This document shows positions 35,824 through 46,568 of a stretch of 64,000 nt of DNA, piece after piece. Made by a program: the position numbers and the translations under genes. The notes beneath the pieces were generated by a model. The model worked only from the letters and a program-made list of their open reading frames with translations. It was not told the DNA's origin and did not search any database. Positions within the stretch are counted from its first letter, which is position 1, and each line of letters begins with the position of its first letter. Origin of the DNA: Rhodothalassiaceae bacterium (GTDB lineage: Bacteria > Pseudomonadota > Alphaproteobacteria > Sphingomonadales > Rhodothalassiaceae); the NCBI GenBank assembly GCA_026004935.1, contig BPKC01000001.1, forward strand, positions 868,001-932,000. Direction: 5' to 3'.

Positions 35824-36612
35824 TCAGTCGATGATGTCGATCCAGCCCTTCTTGATCGCCTTCGCCACCGCATGGCTGCGCGAGGAGGCGCCGAGCTTGG
35901 CGATGGCGTTGCGGACGTGGAAGCGCGCGGTCTCGGGCGAGCGGTCGATGATGATGCCGATCTCGCTGTCGGTCTTGCCGCAGGCGACCCAGGCGAGGCA
36001 CTCGCGCTCGCGTTCGGTGAGCGGGCAGTCGTCGACGAGACGCCGGCCCTGTGCCTCCACCACCTCCTCGACGCGGTTCAGGAAGGCGTGGGCGGCGACG
36101 AAAAGATCGCTCTCATAGGGCTTCACCCAGCGGCGCATCTCGGCGAGCGGCTCCTCGCTCACCCAGCTGACGAAGCCCGTGCGGCCGCCCGGCTGATGCA
36201 CGGGGACGATGATCCCCGAGCGCACGCCCACCTCCTTCAGCACGCTGATGGTCTGCTGGCCGATGGCGGTGAACGGCCGCTCCAGCCAGCCGGGATCGAC
36301 ACCGAGATTTTCCTCGTCCAGCCCCCAGGTGAAGGGCCAGCGCCTGAGCCGGCAGGGGGTGACCAGAGGACAGGCGAGATTGTAGCCGCTCTCCACCCAG
36401 CGGCGGATGAACTCGGGGCTCCAGCCGAGCTCGACACCGAGGATCTCGCCGTTCTCGTCGACCGGCAGCACCGAATGCTGCACGTCCAGGTCGAAGGCGA
36501 CGCGCGAGAAGGGCAGCGCGCGGGTGTAATGGGCGAGAACGAGGCAGAGGTCCCGCAGATTGCGGGCCCCGGGGAGCTCCTGGAGAAGCTTCTGCGTCGG
36601 ATCGGCAAGCAT
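35824..36612 (-). CDS. LuxR-type regulator with autoinducer-binding domain
   Basis: A 262-residue transcription factor. Residues about 15-170 look like an autoinducer-binding domain ([60 protein letters not shown]). Residues about 195-260 are a LuxR helix-turn-helix ([58 protein letters not shown]). No acyl-homoserine-lactone synthase gene is in the window, so it may be a LuxR solo. The start at 36612 ([12 protein letters not shown]) has only a weak ribosome site. It is downstream of recA on the same strand, with lux-box-like palindromes in between. Confidence 0.87.
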   Translation of the reverse strand: MLADPTQKLLQELPGARNLRDLCLVLAHYTRALPFSRVAFDLDVQHSVLPVDENGEILGVELGWSPEFIRRWVESGYNLACPLVTPCRLRRWPFTWGLDEENLGVDPGWLERPFTAIGQQTISVLKEVGVRSGIIVPVHQPGGRTGFVSWVSEEPLAEMRRWVKPYESDLFVAAHAFLNRVEEVVEAQGRRLVDDCPLTERERECLAWVACGKTDSEIGIIIDRSPETARFHVRNAIAKLGASSRSHAVAKAIKKGWIDIID

Positions 36613-36729
36613 GGTGGGGACCGTCTTCTCTTTCCTGCGCTGTCTGTTCCGGGGCAGGCGGACCGGCCGCAGGGCTTGCGCACCACCCCGCACAAGGGTT
36701 CGCGCGTGACGCCCGCGCCGACAACGCGG

Positions 36730-36747
36730 CCTGCCAACCTTGGCAGG
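36730..36747. promoter_or_regulatory. Lux-box-like operator candidate
   Basis: CCTGCCAA and TTGGCAGG form a perfect 8-bp inverted repeat around a CC centre. It fits the las/rhl-type consensus NCT-N12-AGN and lies about 120 bases upstream of the LuxR-type start codon, a suitable place for autoregulation. Binding is inferred. Confidence 0.45.
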
Positions 36748-36799
36748 ATACGACAAGAGAATGATTCCTCCACGCCGTCAGCCGCAAGAATCGATCAAA

Positions 36800-36819
36800 A
36801 CCTGTCGAAATCGGGAGGA
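36800..36819. promoter_or_regulatory. Second, weaker lux-box-like site
   Basis: ACCTGTCGAAATCGGGAGGA keeps the left half of the Vibrio lux box (ACCTGT) and the terminal AGG, and fits CCT-N12-AGG, but its dyad symmetry is poor. It lies 53 bases from the stronger palindrome. Confidence 0.25.
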
Positions 36820-37101
36820 TCAAACCCCGGAATTCCGGGAGTTGACGCAACGTCACCCGGGCCGCCGGAACGGATGATCCGGCAGCGCGAGTCGCGCCGG
36901 TGATTCGGCGGCAGGGCTTCAATGAAGTGGGCTCGCGAAGCTGCGGCGTCCGGAGCGGCATGGGCCGACGCGCGCGCCGCGGGTGGCGCGCCATCCCGGC
37001 AGCCGATCGCAGCGGCCGGCAGCACGGGACCCCGTGCACCCGCAGGCCGAAGGTGAAGGGGCCGCAAAGGGGCGCGCTGCGGCAGGGTCCGTGCGAGGGG
37101 T

Positions 37102-38178
<1,077 letters not shown>

Positions 38179-38250
38179 GCCCCGTCCTCCTTATTCCATG
38201 AAGCCCGGGCGCGCGCAACGGCAAGCTGCGTGGCCCGCGGGTCGGGAAGG

Positions 38251-38279
38251 AATGTATCCGGTTTGTTCTCTTTTGGCAA
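38251..38279 (-). promoter_or_regulatory. recA promoter with candidate LexA site
   Basis: On the minus strand TTGCCA (38279-38274) and TACATT (38256-38251) are spaced by exactly 17 bases. Within the spacer and reaching toward the -10 box, GAAC-N7-ATAC resembles the alphaproteobacterial LexA site GAAC-N7-GAAC with two mismatches in the second half-site. The position between -35 and -10 suits SOS repression, but the imperfect half-site leaves this uncertain. Confidence 0.55.
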
Positions 38280-38462
38280 GCGGTATTCGCTTGATGTTCT
38301 TCGCCCGGGCCAAGCGCGGCCGTGCGGAGCCATGGGGTGTCCGCGCCGCCGTCACCTTGACTTCACGCGGGCGAGCCGCGACATGGCAGGAGAATGCCGC
38401 CTTGGGCGCGGCCCCGGAACGGGGGCGGCCAGCCGCCGCCCGCAGACAACCGGATGATCGCG

Positions 38463-41129
38463 ATGCCGACGAGCAACGAGATCCGCAAGACCTTTCTGGA
38501 GTTCTTCCGCGAGCGCGGCCACGAGGTCGTCCCCTCCGCCTCGCTCGTGCCGGCGAGCGACCCGACCCTGCTGTTCACCAATGCCGGCATGGTGCCGTTC
38601 AAGAACGTCTTCCTGGGGCTCGAGAAGCGCCCCTATGTGCGCGCGGCCTCCGCGCAGAAATGCGTGCGCGCGGGCGGCAAGCACAACGACCTCGACAATG
38701 TCGGCTACACCGCGCGCCACCACACCTTCTTCGAGATGCTCGGGAACTTCTCCTTCGGCGACTATTTCAAGGAGGGCGCGATCCGGTACGCGTGGGAGCT
38801 GGTCCACGGCGTCTTCGGCCTGCCGAAGGAGCGGCTGTGGGTGACGGTCTACCACGAGGACGACGAGGCGCATGATCTCTGGCGGCGCATCTCCGGCCTG
38901 CCGGAGGGGCGGATCGTGCGGATCGCGACATCCGACAATTTCTGGTCGATGGGCGATACCGGCCCCTGCGGGCCCTGCTCGGAGATCTTCTACGACCACG
39001 GCCCAGATGTTCCGGGCGGCCCGCCCGGCAGTCCGGAGGCCGACGGCGACCGCTATGTCGAGATCTGGAATCTCGTCTTCATGCAGTACGACCAGCAGGC
39101 CGACGGCACCCGTCTGCCGCTGCCGAAGCCCTCGATCGACACCGGCATGGGGCTGGAGCGCATCGCCGCGGTCCTCCAGGGCGTGCACGACAACTATGAC
39201 ATCGACATCTTCCGCCGCCTCATCGCCGCCAGCGTCGAGCTGACGGGCGTGCCGGCCGAAGGCCGCCACCGGCCCTCGCACCGGGTGATCGCGGATCATC
39301 TGCGCGCCGTCTCCTTCCTGATCGCCGACGGCGTGATGCCCGCGAACGAGGGACGCGGCTACGTCCTGCGCCGGATCATGAGGCGGGCCATGCGCCACGC
39401 CCACATGCTGGGCGCGAAGGAGGCGCTGATGCATCGCCTCGTGCCCGTGCTGGTCGACGAGATGGGCGCCGCCTATCCGGAGCTCCGCCGCGCCCAGCCC
39501 TTGATCCAGGAAATCCTCAAGCTCGAGGAGGAGCGCTTCCGCAGCATGCTGGAGCGCGGTCTGCAGCTGCTCGAGGAGGAGGTGGCGAAGCTGCCGCCGG
39601 GAGCGCCGCTGCCCGGCGAGGTCGCCTTCCGCCTCTACGACACCTACGGCTTTCCGCTGGATCTCACGGAAGACGCCCTGCGCGCGGAAGGCCGAGGAGT
39701 GGACCGCGCAGGCTTCGAGAAGGCGATGGCCGAACAGCGGGCGCGGGCGCGCGCCGCCTGGGCCGGCTCGGGCGAGAAGGCGCTGGACCGGCTGTGGTTC
39801 GAGATCAAGGAGCGGGTCGGCGGCACGGAGTTCATCGGCTATGTCGCCGAAGAGGGCGAGGGCGAGGTGCGCGCGCTGGTCAGCGGAGAGGCGGAGGTGG
39901 CCGCGCTCGAAGAGGGCGAGGAGGGCTTCGTCATCCTCAGCCAGACGCCGTTCTATGCCGAATCCGGCGGACAGGTGGGCGATTCGGGGTGGATGCGGGG
40001 CGAAGGTGTGGAAGCCGAGGTGCGTGACACCCGGAAGGTCCTCGACAATCTCTGGCTTCACAAGGTGCGGGTGAAGAAGGGCCGGATCACCACGGGGCGC
40101 GTGCTGCATCTCGAGGTCGATCACGCGCGCCGCACCAAGATCCGCGCCAATCATTCCGCGACCCATCTGCTGCATGCGGCGCTGCGCCGGCTGCTGGGCG
40201 AGCATGTGACGCAGAAGGGCTCGCTTGTCGCGCCTGACCGGCTGCGCTTCGACTTCGCGCATCCGAAGGCGCTGAGCCGTGAGCAGATCGTCGCCGTCGA
40301 GCGGCTGGTGAACGCGATGATCCGCCAGAACCGCGCCGTCGAGACGCGGCTGATGACCTATGAGGAGGCCGTGGAGGCCGGCGCCATGGCCCTCTTTGGC
40401 GAAAAATACGGTGACGAGGTGCGCGTGCTCGCCATGGGCTGGGACGAGGAGGCGGACCGGCCGTTCTCGGTCGAGCTGTGCGGCGGCACCCATGTGAAGC
40501 GCACCGGCGACATCGGCTTCTTCAAGATCGTCTCCGAAACCGCGGTCGCCGCCGGCGTGCGCCGCATCGAGGCGCTCACCGGCGATGCCGCGGTCGTCTT
40601 CGCCGAGGAGCTGGAGGATCGCCTGCAGGCCCTGAGCGAGGTTCTCAGGGCCCCCGCCGATGCCCTTGCCGAGCGCGCGACGCAGCTTGTCGAGGAAAAC
40701 CGGCGGCTCGAGCGGGCGCTTGCCGACACCCGCAAGAAGCTCGCGCTTGCCGGTTCCGCGGGCCGCGGCGGCGGGCCGGAGCCGAAGGCGGTGGCCGGCG
40801 TCGCCTTCCTCGGCCAGGTGCTGGAGGGCGTGCCGCCGAAGGAGCTGCGCGGGCTTGCCGACGAGGCGAAGAGGAGGCTCGGCTCGGGCGTCGCGGCCTT
40901 CGTGAGCGTGAACGACGGCAAGGCGGCCGTCCTCGTGGGCGTGACGAAGGACCTTGCGGGCCGCATCGATGCGGTGGAGCTGGTGCGCGCCGGGGTTGCG
41001 GCTGTCGGGGGGTCGGGCGGCGGCGGCCGGCCCGATCTCGCCCAGGGCGGCGGGCCGGACGGCGGGAAGGCGGCGCAGGCGCTCGCCGCCATCGAGGCCG
41101 CGCTCGCCGCGAAGGCGAAGGCCGCCTGA
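38463..41129 (+). CDS. alaS: Alanyl-tRNA synthetase
   Basis: An 888-residue class II synthetase that charges tRNA-Ala and edits mischarged Ser/Gly. It has the N-terminal motif [20 protein letters not shown], motif 2 region [20 protein letters not shown], and the catalytic Asp/Gly-rich [20 protein letters not shown]. The editing zinc site is [14 protein letters not shown] (H-x3-H) with [12 protein letters not shown] (C-x3-H). A C-terminal coiled coil and DHHA1 domain follow, with the Gly-rich [16 protein letters not shown]. The start at 38463 ([11 protein letters not shown]) fits the family; an ATG nine bases upstream is possible. A recA-alaS pair is typical of alphaproteobacteria. Confidence 0.97.
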   Translation: MPTSNEIRKTFLEFFRERGHEVVPSASLVPASDPTLLFTNAGMVPFKNVFLGLEKRPYVRAASAQKCVRAGGKHNDLDNVGYTARHHTFFEMLGNFSFGDYFKEGAIRYAWELVHGVFGLPKERLWVTVYHEDDEAHDLWRRISGLPEGRIVRIATSDNFWSMGDTGPCGPCSEIFYDHGPDVPGGPPGSPEADGDRYVEIWNLVFMQYDQQADGTRLPLPKPSIDTGMGLERIAAVLQGVHDNYDIDIFRRLIAASVELTGVPAEGRHRPSHRVIADHLRAVSFLIADGVMPANEGRGYVLRRIMRRAMRHAHMLGAKEALMHRLVPVLVDEMGAAYPELRRAQPLIQEILKLEEERFRSMLERGLQLLEEEVAKLPPGAPLPGEVAFRLYDTYGFPLDLTEDALRAEGRGVDRAGFEKAMAEQRARARAAWAGSGEKALDRLWFEIKERVGGTEFIGYVAEEGEGEVRALVSGEAEVAALEEGEEGFVILSQTPFYAESGGQVGDSGWMRGEGVEAEVRDTRKVLDNLWLHKVRVKKGRITTGRVLHLEVDHARRTKIRANHSATHLLHAALRRLLGEHVTQKGSLVAPDRLRFDFAHPKALSREQIVAVERLVNAMIRQNRAVETRLMTYEEAVEAGAMALFGEKYGDEVRVLAMGWDEEADRPFSVELCGGTHVKRTGDIGFFKIVSETAVAAGVRRIEALTGDAAVVFAEELEDRLQALSEVLRAPADALAERATQLVEENRRLERALADTRKKLALAGSAGRGGGPEPKAVAGVAFLGQVLEGVPPKELRGLADEAKRRLGSGVAAFVSVNDGKAAVLVGVTKDLAGRIDAVELVRAGVAAVGGSGGGGRPDLAQGGGPDGGKAAQALAAIEAALAAKAKAA

Positions 41130-41161
41130 GCCCCCGCGTGCGGGCGGAGAAGGAGCGGACC

Positions 41162-41725
41162 ATGGCGGGCGGGCAACGGGTTCCGGACGGGCTGGCCGAG
41201 GCGATCTTCGCCGGCGGCTGCTTCTGGTGCGTGGAGGCGGTGTTCAAGGATCTCAAGGGCGTGCACGCCGTCATCCCGGGCTATACCGGCGGCCACAAGC
41301 CGAACCCCACCTATCAGGAGGTCTGCACCGGCACCACCGGCCATGCGGAGGCGGTGCGCATCCTCTATGATCCGCGCGAGATCAGCTACCGCCAGCTGCT
41401 CGAGGTCTTCTTCACCACCCATGACCCCACGCAGCTCAACCGCCAGGGCCCGGACATCGGCACGCAGTACCGCTCGGCCGTGTTCGTGCGCACGCCCGAA
41501 GAGCGCGCGCTCGCGGATGAGATGAAGAAGCGGGCGGCGGAGTGGTGGGACGGGCCCGTCGTCACGGAGATCGCCGATGCGGGGCCCTTCTGGCCGGCGG
41601 AGGACTACCACCGCGACTATTTCGCCCGCCATCCCGACCAGCCCTATTGCGCCGGCGTCGTCGCGCCCAAGGTGGCCAAGGCCCGCAGCCGCTGGGCGCA
41701 TCTGCTCAAATCCGCGGACGCTTGA
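41162..41725 (+). CDS. msrA: Peptide-methionine (S)-S-oxide reductase
   Basis: A 187-residue repair enzyme that reduces methionine-S-sulfoxide in oxidised proteins. The active-site motif is AIFAGGCFWCVEAVFKDLKG, followed by GYTGGHKPNPTYQEVCTGTT, GHAEAVRILYDP, FFTTHDPTQLNRQGPDIGTQ and YRSAVFVRTPEER. The recycling region near the C-terminus has one Cys (PYCAGVVAPKVAK). It follows alaS by 32 bases with a GGAGAAGGAG site, so the two are probably co-transcribed. Confidence 0.96.
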   Translation: MAGGQRVPDGLAEAIFAGGCFWCVEAVFKDLKGVHAVIPGYTGGHKPNPTYQEVCTGTTGHAEAVRILYDPREISYRQLLEVFFTTHDPTQLNRQGPDIGTQYRSAVFVRTPEERALADEMKKRAAEWWDGPVVTEIADAGPFWPAEDYHRDYFARHPDQPYCAGVVAPKVAKARSRWAHLLKSADA

Positions 41726-41888
41726 CCGGCGCGCCATTCCTTCGCGGCCCCTCCGGGACCGGCGACCATCCGGCACCCGTCCATCGACCCCCGATCGCGC
41801 ATCCCGCACGAGGGGGCGGGCGGCATCTCCGACTTGCCCCTTCCTGTCGCCGGCCGGCTCTCCGGGCTTCGCCACCGGCCGGCTCTCT

Positions 41889-42590
41889 CTTCGTCACCCG
41901 ACGGCACTTCTCTCTTCGTCACCCGACGGCACTTCTCTCTTCGTCACCCGCCGGCGTGACCGGCGGGTCCAGCCGCCGGGGACACCGGCACCGGCGCCCG
42001 TGCCGTCGACATGCCACATGGGTTCGCCGGTCAAGCCGGCGAACGACGATTCAGTCATCAGTCGTCAGTCATCTGTGATCAGGGACCGGCATGGCGGGCG
42101 TCACCCGCCGTTGCCCACGCTCCGCATCGTCACCCGCCGGCGTCATTTTTCCTCACCCGCCTCCTCTCTACATTCGTCACCCGCAGGCTCGACCGGCGGG
42201 TCCACCGCGCAGCGGAGACGGCCGCAAGCGCTGGGTCCGTCCTCCGTGGCGGCTGGATTCGCCGCTTTCGCGGCGAATGACGAAAGAAGAGAACGTCACC
42301 CGCCGGCTTGACCGGCGGGTCCACCGCGCAGCGGAGACGGCCGCAAGCGCTGGGTCCGTCCTCCGTGGCGGCTGGATTCGCCGCTTTCGCGGCGAATGAC
42401 GAAAGAAGAGAACGTCACCCGCAGGCTCGACCGGCGGGTCCAGCGAACGGCGGAGCCGACTACAGGCGTGGGAGCTGTTGTCACCGCCGGCCGGGTTCGC
42501 CGCTTTCGCGGCGAATGACGAGGAGAACGAGAGTCACCCGCCGTTACGCACACTCCAGATCGTCACCCGCCGGCTCGACCGGCGGGTCCA
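41889..42590. repeat. Palindromic element cluster 2, with 119-bp tandem duplication
   Basis: The 975-base gap between convergent msrA and the zinc-protein gene is mostly repeats. A 25-bp unit (CTTCGTCACCCGACGGCACT plus TCTCT) is tandem at 41889-41913 and 41914-41938 and runs into the first palindrome. Composite doublets lie at 41942-42048 (A with B) and at 42175-42282, 42294-42401 and 42413-42520 (A with C). A lone A is at 42561-42590. Units 42175-42293 and 42294-42412 are tandem copies, both 119 bp, nearly identical. All are in the opposite orientation to clusters 3-5. Bases 41726-41888 hold nothing supported. Confidence 0.88.
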
Positions 42591-42700
42591 GCAGGAAGGC
42601 GCAACGATCTCATGCGGGCGGGATGTCTCGGCCTGAGGCCGGGTCCGCCGGTTGAGCAGGCGGATGATGCGACCGGGGATGGCCGGCGCGGGCGGCGCCT

Positions 42701-42901
42701 TCAGGCCGCCTCGTCGGCCGCCGTGTCGGCGGGGCCGCCTTTGAGGATGAACAGGCGGTCGCAGTAGGGGCACTCGACCCGGCCCTCGTCGCCCATGTTG
42801 AGGAACACCCGCGGGTGGCCGACGGCGCCCTCGCCGCCGTCGCAGGCGACGACCCTGCTCTCCACCCTGATCACCTCCGGCGGCTCGGGGATCCTGTTCA
42901 T
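42701..42901 (-). CDS. Small CHCC-type zinc-finger protein
   Basis: A 66-residue protein with the zf-CHCC pattern: Cys in VESRVVACDGGEGAVGHPRV, His in GHPRVFLN, and Cys-x2-Cys in VECPYCDRLFILKGG. The same fold occurs in the NDUFS6/B13 kDa subunit of mitochondrial complex I and in many small alphaproteobacterial proteins. A role with respiratory complex I is possible but is not shown by context. It is convergent with msrA across repeat cluster 2. Confidence 0.85.
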   Translation of the reverse strand: MNRIPEPPEVIRVESRVVACDGGEGAVGHPRVFLNMGDEGRVECPYCDRLFILKGGPADTAADEAA

Positions 42902-43064
42902 GGACGCTCTCCCTGCGTCGTGCCATCCCGGCGCTCTCGACGGCGCCGCGGCGATGGTTAGGCGAGACGTGGCGCTTTTTCAAGCGCACCCGGACGGGCC
43001 GCGCGATTGACCGCGGTGCGGGCCGGGTGATAGCCGGAACGGGCGGCAAGCGAGGGAGCAGAGC

Positions 43065-44024
43065 ATGAGCGGGCCGGCCATCCGCGCCACGAATCTCGTC
43101 AAGCGCTACGCCGGCGGCGTGGAGGCCCTGAAGGGCATCGATCTCGTCGTCCCGCAGGGTGCGATGTTCGGCCTTCTGGGGCCGAACGGCGCCGGCAAGT
43201 CCACCTTCATCAACATTCTCGCGGGGCTCGTCACGAAGACCGCGGGCCGCGTCGAGATCTGGGGCTTCGACATCGACGAGAACCCGCGCAACGCCCGCGT
43301 ATCCATCGGCGTGGTGCCGCAGGAGATCGTCTTCGACGCCTTCTTCACCCCGCGCGAGATGCTGGAGGTGCAGGCCGGACTCTACGGCGTGCCGAAGCAT
43401 GCCCGCCGCACCGAGGAGCTGCTCAAGGCCGTGCATCTGTGGGACAAGCGCGACGCCTATTCGCGCACGCTCTCCGGCGGCATGAAGCGCCGGCTGCTGG
43501 TGGCCAAGGCCATGGTGCACAGCCCGCCGGTGCTGGTGCTGGACGAGCCGACCGCCGGTGTCGACATCGAACTCAGGCAGCAGCTCTGGGAATTCGTGCG
43601 GCGCCTCAACCGCGAGGGCGTGACCATCGTGCTCACCACCCATTACCTCGAGGAGGCCGAGGAGCTGTGCGACACCATCGCCATCATCAACCATGGCGAG
43701 GTGATCTGCTGCGAGCCGACGCCGCAGCTGCTCGCGCGCATCGACGAGAAGGAGATCGTGCTCGACCTCAACAGGCCGGTCACGGAGATCCCCGAGGCCT
43801 TCCGCCGCTTCCGCGTGCGCCAGCCGCGGGCGAACCGTCTGGTCATCCAGCTCTCGCGCTCGGAGGCCGATCTCAACGCCGTGATCGCGGCGATCCAGTC
43901 GGCGGGGCTGTCGATCGCGGATCTGTCGACGAGCGAAACCGATCTCGAGGACATCTTCCTGCAGCTGACGCGTGCGAGCGACGACGCCGCGGGCCGCGCC
44001 CGCGCGGGCCGGGGGACCGCGTGA
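43065..44024 (+). CDS. ABC transporter ATP-binding protein (YadG-like), no permease adjacent
   Basis: A 319-residue ATPase. Walker A is GLLGPNGAGKSTFINILAGL, signature YSRTLSGGMKRRLLVAKAMV, Walker B PVLVLDEPTAGVDIELRQQL, and switch LTTHYLEEAEELCD. A C-terminal extension of about 85 residues ends TSETDLEDIFLQLTRASDDA, as in ABC-2 exporters of the YadG/CcmA group. The usual ABC-2 permease is absent: nadB starts at the base after its stop, and the gene upstream is on the other strand. Confidence 0.93.
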   Translation: MSGPAIRATNLVKRYAGGVEALKGIDLVVPQGAMFGLLGPNGAGKSTFINILAGLVTKTAGRVEIWGFDIDENPRNARVSIGVVPQEIVFDAFFTPREMLEVQAGLYGVPKHARRTEELLKAVHLWDKRDAYSRTLSGGMKRRLLVAKAMVHSPPVLVLDEPTAGVDIELRQQLWEFVRRLNREGVTIVLTTHYLEEAEELCDTIAIINHGEVICCEPTPQLLARIDEKEIVLDLNRPVTEIPEAFRRFRVRQPRANRLVIQLSRSEADLNAVIAAIQSAGLSIADLSTSETDLEDIFLQLTRASDDAAGRARAGRGTA

Positions 44025-45683
44025 ATGGCGGCCGGGCCCATCCGCTGCGACGTCCTCGTCATCGGCTCGGGCGCGGCGGGTCTGACCTGCGCCCTGAACC
44101 TGCCCGGGACGCTCGATGTCGTCGTCACCTCGAAGACGGCGCCCGATGACGGCTCCACCGCCTGGGCGCAGGGGGGGATCGCCGCGGTGCTCGCCGAAGG
44201 CGACAGCATCGAGGCGCACATCCGCGACACCCTCGAGGCGGGGGCCGGGCTGTGCCACGAGGATGTCGTGCGGCTCGTCGTCGAGCGCGGGCCGGCGGTC
44301 ATCGCCCGGCTGATCGCGCTCGGCGTGCCGTTCACGCGCATGGTGCCGGGCGAGGAGGTCTCGCCCTATCATCTCACCCGCGAGGGCGGGCATTCCCGGC
44401 GCCGCGTGATCCATGTGGAGGACGCGACGGGCCGTGCGCTGGAGGACACGCTCCTTGCCCGGGTGCGCGAACGGGGAAACATCCGGCTCCTCGACCATCT
44501 GATGGCCGTCGACCTCATCCGCGAGCGGCATCTGGCCCGGGGCGACGGGGAGATCGCGGACTGGCCGGTCCGCGCGGATCTGCCCGTGCCGGCGCGCACG
44601 GAGCGCGGACGCATTCACGGCGCCTATCTCTACGACCGGCGGGCGGAGCGCGTGATCCCGGTCGCCGCGCGCGTTACCGTGCTTGCGACCGGCGGGGCGA
44701 GCCGGGTCTATCTCTACAGCTCGAACCCGGACGGCGCGACGGGAGACGGCATCGCCATGGCCTGGCGCGCGGGCGCGCGCGTCGCCAACATGGAGTTCAA
44801 CCAGTTCCACCCCACCTGCCTCTATCATCCCCGCGCCAAGACCTTCCTGATCTCGGAGGCGCTGCGCGGGGAGGGCGCGGTGCTGAGGCTGCCAGACGGC
44901 ACGCGCTTCATGCCCCGCTTCGATCCGCGGGCGGAGCTCGCACCCCGCGACATCGTCGCGCGCGCGATCGACCACGAGATGAAGCGCCTCGGCCTCGACC
45001 ACGTGCTGCTCGACATCACCCACAAGGATCCCGACTTCGTGATCGGCCATTTCCCGAACATCTACCGCCGCTGCCTGGAGCTCGGGATCGACATCACGAA
45101 GGAGCCCATCCCGGTGGTGCCGGCCGCGCACTACACCTGCGGCGGCATCGTCACGGACACCGCCGCCCACACGGACCTGCCGGGGCTCTATGCCATCGGC
45201 GAATGCGCCTTCACCGGCCTGCACGGGGCGAACCGCATGGCCTCGAACTCGCTGCTCGAATGCCTCGTCTTCGGGGAGCTGGCGGCGGCCGACATCACCG
45301 AGCGGATCGCTGACGTGCCGCCCGCCGGCGAGCCCCGGCCCTGGGACGAAAGCCGGGTGACGGATTCGGACGAGGAGATCGTCGTGCGCCACAACTGGGC
45401 GGAGCTGAGGCGCTTCATGTGGGACTACGTCGGCATCGTGCGCACCAACAAGCGCCTTGAGCGCGCCGCCCACCGCGCCGAGTTGCTCAGCGCCGAGATC
45501 CGCGAATACTACGGCCATTTCCGGGTGACGCCGGATCTGCTCGAGCTGCGCAACCTCGTCGAGGTCGCCTCGCTGATCATCCGTTCGGCGCGCGCGCGCA
45601 AGGAATCGCGGGGCCTGCATTACACGCTCGACTACCTGCAGCCCCTGCCCGAGGCGCAAGACACCGTCCTCGTGCCGGACTGA
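44025..45683 (+). CDS. nadB: L-aspartate oxidase
   Basis: A 552-residue FAD enzyme that oxidises aspartate to iminoaspartate, the first step of NAD synthesis. It has the FAD motif [112 protein letters not shown] and [21 protein letters not shown] helical C-terminal domain closes the protein. The ATG follows the ABC gene stop with no gap (TGAATG). nadA and nadC are not in the window. Confidence 0.96.
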   Translation: MAAGPIRCDVLVIGSGAAGLTCALNLPGTLDVVVTSKTAPDDGSTAWAQGGIAAVLAEGDSIEAHIRDTLEAGAGLCHEDVVRLVVERGPAVIARLIALGVPFTRMVPGEEVSPYHLTREGGHSRRRVIHVEDATGRALEDTLLARVRERGNIRLLDHLMAVDLIRERHLARGDGEIADWPVRADLPVPARTERGRIHGAYLYDRRAERVIPVAARVTVLATGGASRVYLYSSNPDGATGDGIAMAWRAGARVANMEFNQFHPTCLYHPRAKTFLISEALRGEGAVLRLPDGTRFMPRFDPRAELAPRDIVARAIDHEMKRLGLDHVLLDITHKDPDFVIGHFPNIYRRCLELGIDITKEPIPVVPAAHYTCGGIVTDTAAHTDLPGLYAIGECAFTGLHGANRMASNSLLECLVFGELAAADITERIADVPPAGEPRPWDESRVTDSDEEIVVRHNWAELRRFMWDYVGIVRTNKRLERAAHRAELLSAEIREYYGHFRVTPDLLELRNLVEVASLIIRSARARKESRGLHYTLDYLQPLPEAQDTVLVPD

Positions 45684-45785
45684 CGCCGGCCGCCGCCGCG
45701 CTCCATTCCTCTTCGGCGGTGTCGCCGCCGGACCCGGCCGCGGTTCGGTGCATCTCCCGGGCGGGTGACCGGTCCCTCGGGCCGC

Positions 45786-46379
45786 TGGACCCGCCGGTCA
45801 AGCCGGCGGGTGACGAGGAAGAAAGAGCGCCCGCGCGTGGCGACGTAAGCACTCATTCCGGATGATGACTGAGAGGGCGCATCGGCGGATGGTGCTCTCC
45901 TCCCGCGTCGTTCGCCGGCTTGACCGGCGAACCCATGAGGCGGTGACCTCGGCGCGGGCGCCGGTGCTGATGCCTCCGGCGGCTGGACCCGCCGGTCAAG
46001 CCGGCGGGTGACGAAGAGAGAGTGGCGGCGGGTGGCGATGGAAGCACTAACTCGGCGGTGATGATCGGGGAATCGCCTTGGCGGGTGGCGAGAAGATAGT
46101 GCCGGCGGGTGACGCTCTCTTCTTTCGTCATTCGCCGCGAAAGCGGCGAATCCAGCCGCCGCGTGCCACAATAGCTGCGCCGGGATCGCCCGCCCTCCCG
46201 CCGGACCCGCCGGTCAAGCCGGCGGGTGATGACGAGAAAATGGCGCCGGCGAGTGACGCCCCCCCCCTTTGCGTCGTTCGCCGGCTTGACCGGCGAACCC
46301 ATGAGGCGGTGACCTCGGCGCGGGCGCCGGTGCTGGTGCCTCCGGCGACTGGACCCGCCGGTCAAGCCGGCGGGTGACG
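45786..46379. repeat. Palindromic element cluster 3
   Basis: The 885-base gap between convergent nadB and hisE carries a lone A (45786-45815) and three composite doublets: B-A 45906-46013, C-A 46126-46229, and B-A 46272-46379. The two B-A doublets are near-identical over their full 108 bases including the linker. A partial A just before 46115 is joined to the C palindrome by the 11-nt connector CTCTCTTCTTT. A run of nine C (46259-46267) precedes the third doublet. Bases 46380-46568 hold nothing supported. Confidence 0.88.
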
Positions 46380-46568
46380 AGGAAGAAAGAACGCCGGCCG
46401 GGGATGAGGAAGAAAGAGCGCCGCCTGTTGCGAAGAGAGGGGACGGCTGGTGACGAAGGGAGGAATGCCGGGCCGCGACGCGCCCCTTCTCACGGATCCC
46501 GGGCTGCATGACGCTCTCGTCCCCGGCCCGGATTCACGCCCGCGGGGTCGCGGCTCTCCTTCACGGCT

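Larger units (their letters stand above)
36613..37101. other. Regulatory gap upstream of the LuxR gene
   Basis: These 489 bases hold no supported gene. The half nearer luxR (36720-36840) is less G+C-rich and rich in dyad symmetry: two sites fitting NCT-N12-AGN, and a perfect 14-bp palindrome CCCGGAATTCCGGG at 36826-36839. This is the likely promoter/operator region of the LuxR gene. Confidence 0.55.

Noticed and set aside
42175-42520. CRISPR array
   Set aside because: The spacing of 78/119 bases, the near-identity of whole units including linkers, the three palindrome types and the lack of cas genes do not fit direct repeats with unique spacers.
41942-42590. Apparent proteins with repeated TRRLDRRVQ / PAGLTGGSS motifs in the repeat clusters
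   Set aside because: They are translations of the A, B and C palindromes in different frames, with no ribosome sites or codon bias; the same peptide strings recur in every cluster.
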